A stretch of 64,000 nt of DNA, taken from Mercurialis annua. Taxonomy: Eukaryota > Streptophyta > Magnoliopsida > Malpighiales > Euphorbiaceae. The translations under genes and the position numbers were made by a program. The DNA is taken from NCBI RefSeq assembly GCF_937616625.2, contig NC_065571.1, positions 20,645,701 to 20,709,700 on the forward strand. The letters are read 5' to 3'. Under the pieces are notes generated by a model, which was not told the DNA's origin, did not search any database, and was given only the letters and a program-made list of their open reading frames with translations. Positions 58,219-64,000 of the stretch are shown here, in pieces; the stretch's first letter is position 1, and every line of letters starts with the position of its first letter.

Positions 58219-60133
58219 TGTAACATCCCGTATTTTTCTAACTTGTTCCGTTAAGCCTAAACGGTACCTTGGGTTCGTTTGAGTGGTTCGACCACTTAGA
58301 TTCGCGTTTCGAAGGTTCCAAACCTTTTAAAATGTGTTTTAAGATGTATTAGAAGTAATCTCGGAGTTTGAAACCTTTTCGATTTCAATTTCGAAATCTC
58401 AAATTTTCATCGGAGGCAGTAGCATTTCGCGGGCGCGACATGCATGACTCACGGGCGCGATTCATGGATCGCGGGCGCGATATAGGTGTAGCGGGCGCGA
58501 CGCGTGCACTGTTCAGTTTGCTGATTTCTATTTAAACTCACCTTAACTCGACCTAAAACAGATTTTAAACACTTTTAACTTCTCTAAAAACCCTAATTCG
58601 GTTGAGGCTCTATCTTAGGTCATTCCTCCATCATTTCATCTCAATTTTGATTCTTGGTAAGTGTTCCTAATCATTCCCTTGTGATTTCATCTATAGTTCG
58701 TCAATTCTAGGAGTTCTAAATCCTATAGCCTATATGTGTGTGATTGTAGGCTGATTTGGGTTGGTTGAATTCTGAGTTTTATTGCTATTAACCTAATCAA
58801 GAGGTATGTGGTTCAATTCCCTTTTCTTATGTGGTGTAGAGATTGCTAGATCGTTGTATGAATCAATACTTTGGGTGATTTGATTGTATTTCTTTATTGC
58901 TTTGAATTGTAAATTCTGGAAATCTTAACTTGATGTTATATTAGTCTCTTGAATTTCAATTGTACATTAGGTGATTTGGTTTTAATGTTACAATTGATAG
59001 ACTTATCGAATTTCTAAAGATTTTGGGTTATAAACTGTTTTTGATGCTTATTTAAAAATTTGGAAATTTCTTAAAAGCTAATCTTAGGTTGCTAGACATC
59101 AAACGTACATTGGGTGTGTTAGGGAAATCTTGTTAATTTGCCTTATTTGTTAATTAGTTATATGGATACTTGGTGGTATTTTGATTACCTTGTTTGAATC
59201 TTTGGTTGTGTTGTGAAATGCTAGTCCTATGTGGAGTCTAGTATTCTTAGAGTTTGGATTTCGACTTATATAATGTTTTAGATCCGTCGACTGCTCGTGC
59301 GTCGGAGTCTACGCAGGGTTAGCTGTTTGCCAAGATTCACGTGGACAAGCAAGCAGTGAGTTTATAGTGTTATTTACCGCTTTATTAAGTACCGCACATT
59401 ATTTTAGTATATCAAATGTTTGTGAACTGTATTAAGGATTATGGATCTGGATTGAAACGAGCTACTCGATAGGCTTGTATCGAGACTGTGTGCACCGGTA
59501 AGTACTTTGGGATTGGCTAACTAATGTCTGGCCTACTTTGGGAATCGGTGAGGATATGTTCCCATCTACTTTGCGTTAAATACTTTGGGATTTCATTTCA
59601 ATACTGCTTTTCATAATCAAGTATATATATTAGTATAAAATGATTTGTTTTAAGGGTTTTAAACTTAATAAATGTAAATAGCATTAGGAACGCATCTCAG
59701 TATATCTGACCCTGTTGTTTTCCAAACTTTCCAGGTTTATGATTTTGAGAGCGTTGGTCATCTCCGATCTTTTGATTCCTCGGAGGTGTTTTATGTTATC
59801 ATACTAGTTTACTGTTTTACTTCTTCGTTGTCTCTATTATTGTACTTTGGTTTGTCGTAGTGGTACGACTTTTATATTATTATACTTTAACAAGTTACAT
59901 TGGATTATTATTATATGATGCATGTTTCATAGTTTCGAATTGCTATCAATTAATTATACTAGAACTTCTATATAAGTTGTTAGACTTAGGCTGAAGTCTC
60001 GGTTCCCCCGAGCATTGGTTTTCTTGCAGCTTTATATTGAATATAAGGTTTTCCACGAGGCTTGCTACGGGTTTTGGTACGACCATACCCATACCCTAGC
60101 GCTGGTCGCGATCCATGAAATTGGGTCGTGACA
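58219..60133 (+). mobile_element. 3' LTR of element H (1915 bp, internally deleted)
   Basis: Matches the 5' LTR at both ends but lacks about 710 bp (the equivalent of about 51031-51745) at 59130-59135, and 17 bp more near 59825. Keeps the GGGCGCGA units (58430-58505), TATTTAAA (58529-58536), the donor-like site (intron start 58657), the stem-loop (59465-59484) and the 3' end. The deletion does not occur in the 5' LTR, so it arose after integration. Confidence 0.95.
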
Positions 60134-63100
60134 GTTTTAAACATTTGGATTGGTTAAGTAACGTTTTAAATGTTTAGCTTAAATCACTAAAAAGGTGAAT
60201 CGTTTGGATTTGTTTCGTAACGTTTGTAATCGTTTGGCTTAAATTGCTAAAAAGGTGAAACGTTAGGATTTTTTTCGTAACGCTTTAAACGTTTGGCTGA
60301 AATCGCTAAAAGGGGAAACGTTAGGATATGTTTCATAACCTTGTAAATGTTTGGCTTAAATCTTCAAAAAGGAAAAACGTTAGGATTTGTTTCGTTATGC
60401 CTTAAATGTTTGGCTTAAATTACTAAAAAGGTGAAAAAGTTCCGATTTGTTTCGTAACGTTTATAACATTTGGATTAGTTTCGTAATGTATTAAATGTTT
60501 GGCTTAAATCACTAAAAAGATGAAACGTTAGGATTTGTTTCGTAACGTTTTAAAAGTTTGGCTTAAATCGCTAAAAAGGTAAAACGTTAGGATTTTTTCG
60601 TAACGTTTTAAACGTTTGGATTGGTTTCGTAACGTTTTAAACATTTGGCTTAAATCACTAAAAAGTTGAAACGTTGGAATTTATTTTATAACGTTTGTAA
60701 ACGTTTGGCTTAAATTACTATAAAGGGGAAACGTTTGGATTTGTTTTATAACGTTTTAAATGTTTCGCTTAAATTGCTATAGAGGTGAACGTTTCAATTA
60801 GTTACATAACGTGTTAAACGTTTCGATTGGTTAAGTAACACTTCAAATTTTTGGCTTAAATCGCTAAAAAGGTGAAACGTTTGGAATTGTTTCGTAACGT
60901 TTGTAATTGTTTGGCTTAAATCGCTAAAAAGGAGAAAAGTTTGGATTTGTTTCTTAACGTTTGTAAATGTTTGTCTTTAATCTCTATAAAGGGGAAACGT
61001 TTGTCTTCAATCACTAAAGAGGTGAAACGATAGGAATTGTTTCGTAACATTTTAAATGTTTGGCTTAAATCGTTAAAAAAGCAAAACGTTAGGATTTCTT
61101 TCTTATGTTTTAAATGTTTGGCTTAAATCACTAAAAAGGTGAAACGTTCCGATTTGTTTCAAAACGTTTTAAACATTTGGATTGGTTTCGTAATGTTTTA
61201 AACGTTTGGATCGGCTTCATAACGTTTTAAACGTTTGGCTAAAATGGCTAAAAAGGTGAAACGTTTGGGTTTGTTTCGTAATGTTTGTAGACGTTTGGCT
61301 TAAATGACTAAAAAGGTGAAACTTTTGGATTTGTTTCGTGACGTTTTGAGCGTTTTGCTTAAATCGCTAAAAAGCTGAAACGTTTCAATTAGTTACATAA
61401 CGTTTTAAACGTTTGGCTAAAATGGCTAAAAAGGTGAAACATTTGGATTTGTTTCGTAACGTTTGTAGACGTTTGGCTTAAATGACTAAAAAGGGGAAAC
61501 GTTTGGATTTGTTTCGTAACGTTTTGAACGTTTCGCTTAAATTGCTAAAAAGGTGAAACGTTTCAGTTAGTTACATAACGTTTTAAACGTTTGGATTGGT
61601 TAAGTAATGTTTTAAATGTTTGGCCTAAAACGCTAAAAAGGTGAAACGTTTTGGTTTGTTTCGTAACGTTTGTAATAGTTCGGCATAAATCGCTAAAAAG
61701 GTGAAACGTTTGAATTTGTTTCGTAACTTTTGTAACCGTTTGGCTTAAATCGCTAAAAGGTGAAATGTTTGGATTTATTTAGAAACGTTTTGGCTTAAAT
61801 CGCTAAAAAGGGAAAATGTTAAGATTTGTTTCGTAACGTTTAAAATGTTTGGCTTAAATCGTATAGAAGGCGAAACATTAGGATTTGTTTCATTATGTTT
61901 TAAACGTTTGGCTTAAATCAGTAAAAAGGTGAAATGTTTGGGTTTGTTTCGTAATGTTTGTAAACGTTTGGCTTAAATAGCTAAAAAGGTGAAACGTTAG
62001 GAGTTTTTTCGTATTGTTGTAAACGTTTGGATTGGTTTCGTAGCGTCTTAAACGTTTGCCGTAAATCACTAAAAAGGGGACACGTTTGGATTTGTTTTGA
62101 AACGTTTTAAACATTTGGCTTTAATCGCTAAAAAAGGGAATAGTTAAGATTTGTTTCGTAACGTTTTATACGTTTGGCTTAATACGCTAAAAAGGCAAAA
62201 CATTAGGATTTGTTTCACAACGTTTTAAACGTTTGGCTTAAATCGCTAAAAATTAGGTGAAACGTTAGGATTTGTTTCGTAAGGTTTTAAACGTTTGGAT
62301 TAGTTTTTACGTAACGTTTGGCTTAAATCACTAAAAAGGTGAAACGGTTGGATTTGTTTCGTAACGTTTGACATTTGGCTTAAATCGCAAAAATGGTGAA
62401 ACGTTTGGATTTGTTTCGTAATATTTTAAACGTTTGGATTGGTTTCGAAACGCTTTAAATATTTGGCTTAAATTGATAAGAAGGTAAAACGTTTGGATTT
62501 GTTTCGTAACGTTTGTAAACGTTTGACTTAAATTCATAAAAAGGTTATATGTTAGGATTTTTTTCTCAACATTTTAAACGTTTGGATTAGTTTCGTAACG
62601 TTTTAAACGTTTGGCTTAAATCGCTGAAAAGGTGAAACGTTTGAATTTGTTTTATAACGTTTATAAACGTTTGGCTTAAATCGCTAAAAAGGTGACGCGT
62701 TTGGATTGGTTTCCTAACGTTTTAAACGTTTCGCTTAAATCGCTAAAAAGGTGAGACGTTAGGATTATTTTGTAACGTTTTAATCGTTTGGATCGGTTTC
62801 GTGCTAAAAAGGTGAAATGTTTGAATTTGTTTTGTAAAGTTTGTAAACGTTTGGCTTAAATCGCTAAAAAGGGAAAACGTTTGGAAACGTTTGGATTCTT
62901 TTTTTGTAACGTTTTAATCATTTGGCTTAAATCGGTAAAAAGGTTAAACGTTTGGATTTGTTTCGTAATATTTTTAATCGTTTGGTATAAATAGCTAAAA
63001 AGGAGAATTGTTTGGATTTATTTCGTAATGTTTGTAAACGTTTGGCTTTAATCGCTAAAAAGGTGAAACGTTTGTCTTCAATCGCTAAAGGGGTGAAACG

Positions 63101-64000
63101 ATATGAATTTTTTCGTAACGTTATAAATGATTGGCTTAAATCGTTAAAATGGCAAAACGTAAGGATTTGTTTCGTTACGTTTTATATGTTTGGCTTAAAT
63201 CACTAACAAGGTGAAACGTTTGGATTTGTCTCGTATCGATTCTAAATGTTTGTCTTCAATCGCTAAAAAGGTGAAACGTTTGGATTTGTTTCGAAACGTT
63301 TGTTAACGTTTGGCATAAATCGCTTAAAAGGTGAAACGTTTGGATTTGTTTCGTAATGTTTGTAAACGTTTGGCTTAAAACGCTAAAAAGGTGAAACATT
63401 TGGATTTGTTTCATAACGTTTGTAATAGTTTGGTTTAAATCGCTAAAAAGGGGAAACGTTTGGATTTGTTTCGTAACGTTTATAACCGTTTGGCCTAAAT
63501 CGCTAAAAGATGAACTGTTTGGATTTGTTTCGTAATGTTTTAAACGTTTGGCTTAATTCTCTAAAAAGGGCAAAACGTTAGACTTTGTTTTGTTATGTTT
63601 TAAACGTTTGGCTATAAATCAAGAAAAAGGTGAAACGTTTGGATTTGTTTCGTAACATTTGTAAACATTTGGCATAAATAGCTATAAAGGTGAAACGTTA
63701 GGATTTGTTTCGTAATGTTTTAAATGTTTGGATTGGTTTCGTAATGTTTTAAACGTTTGGATTAGTTTCATAGCGTCTTAAATGTTTGCCTTAAATCACT
63801 AAAAAGGGGACACATGTGGATTTGTTTCAAAACCTTTCAAAAAAGGGAATAGTTAGGATTTGTTTCGTAACGTTTTATACGTTTGTCTTAAATCGCTAAA
63901 AAGGCGAAACATTAGGATTTTTTTTCATAACGTTTTAAACGATTGGCTTAAAGTGCTAAAAGGATGAAACGTTAGGATTTGTTTCGTAATGTTTTAAACG
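60134..64000. repeat. 59-bp satellite array, block 5
   Basis: Begins with the duplicated GTTTT of H and continues to the end of the window. Same unit. ATTAGTTACATAACG variants recur at about 60797, 61390 and 61568, and GATCGGCTTCATAACG at 61208 matches GATCGGCAT units at about 12797 and 46588. No insertion or gene. Confidence 0.95.

Larger units (their letters stand above)
50117..60133 (+). mobile_element. Element H: complete, mutated Ty3/gypsy chromovirus (10.0 kb)
   Basis: 5' LTR 50117-52769, primer-binding site 52774-52785, gag-pol 53124-58029, polypurine tract 58211-58218, 3' LTR 58219-60133. Perfect TSD GTTTT (50112-50116 and 60134-60138) in satellite. One polyprotein frame in the order gag-PR-RT-RNaseH-IN-chromodomain. 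The clade is probably Tekay/Del by the chromodomain and long LTRs. About twenty substitutions are visible by eye between the first 0.9 kb of the two LTRs, so the insertion is not very recent. Six TAG codons and one frameshift disable it. Confidence 0.96.

Noticed and set aside
60134..64000. Centromere identity of the satellite
   Set aside because: Tandem structure and chromoviruses fit pericentromeric DNA, but nothing in the sequence proves centromere function, so it is left as a possibility only.

Overview
The window is plant heterochromatin: a 59-bp tandem satellite broken up by nested long-terminal-repeat (LTR) retrotransposons. I see no host gene, tRNA or rRNA. The coding remnants are Ty3/gypsy Gag-Pol polyproteins ending in a chromodomain, with TGGTATCAGAGC-type primer-binding sites (initiator tRNA-Met) and unusually long LTRs (2.5-3.5 kb). 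This points to a flowering plant and to chromoviruses that look most like the Tekay/Del clade (clade inferred). I cannot name the species.

Satellite covers 1-978, 4890-9219, 12155-14256, 45754-50116 and 60134-64000. Its register continues almost exactly across each insertion, so these were one array. Left to right the insertions are as follows. A (979-4889, minus) is a 5' LTR plus a cut-off gag. B (9220-12154, minus) is a solo LTR with target-site duplication (TSD) GCTAA. C (14257-20592, plus) is a 5' LTR, a decayed gag and a non-coding interior with no 3' LTR. F (20593-45753, minus) is a broken gag-pol element. H (50117-60133, plus) is a complete but mutated gag-pol element with TSD GTTTT.

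F was invaded repeatedly. A solo LTR (G, 38748-42220, TSD CAGCA) splits its gag. A second solo LTR (E, 23666-26603 plus 36706-36859, TSD GCTTC) splits its coding region after the protease. A complete non-coding element (D, 26604-36700, TSD TCAAA) then landed inside E. The order is satellite, then F, then E and G, then D. D has two LTRs, a primer-binding site and a polypurine tract but no gag or pol, so it is a large non-autonomous derivative that must have been mobilised by proteins from relatives such as F or H.

The most interesting signal lies in the LTRs, not the proteins. Across families whose LTR sequences have diverged strongly there is a shared architecture: TATTTAAA about 120 nt before a splice-donor-like GGTAAG (clearest in D, F and H); a splice-acceptor-like site directly before the gag ATG; and between them a short stem-loop whose two arms change together among families, followed by a self-complementary GTG-NN-CAC. 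All of this sits in RNA that splicing would remove. I read it as a candidate genome packaging or dimerisation signal restricted to unspliced RNA, combined with a spliced gag-pol mRNA lacking the primer-binding site. This is inference from covariation and position only.
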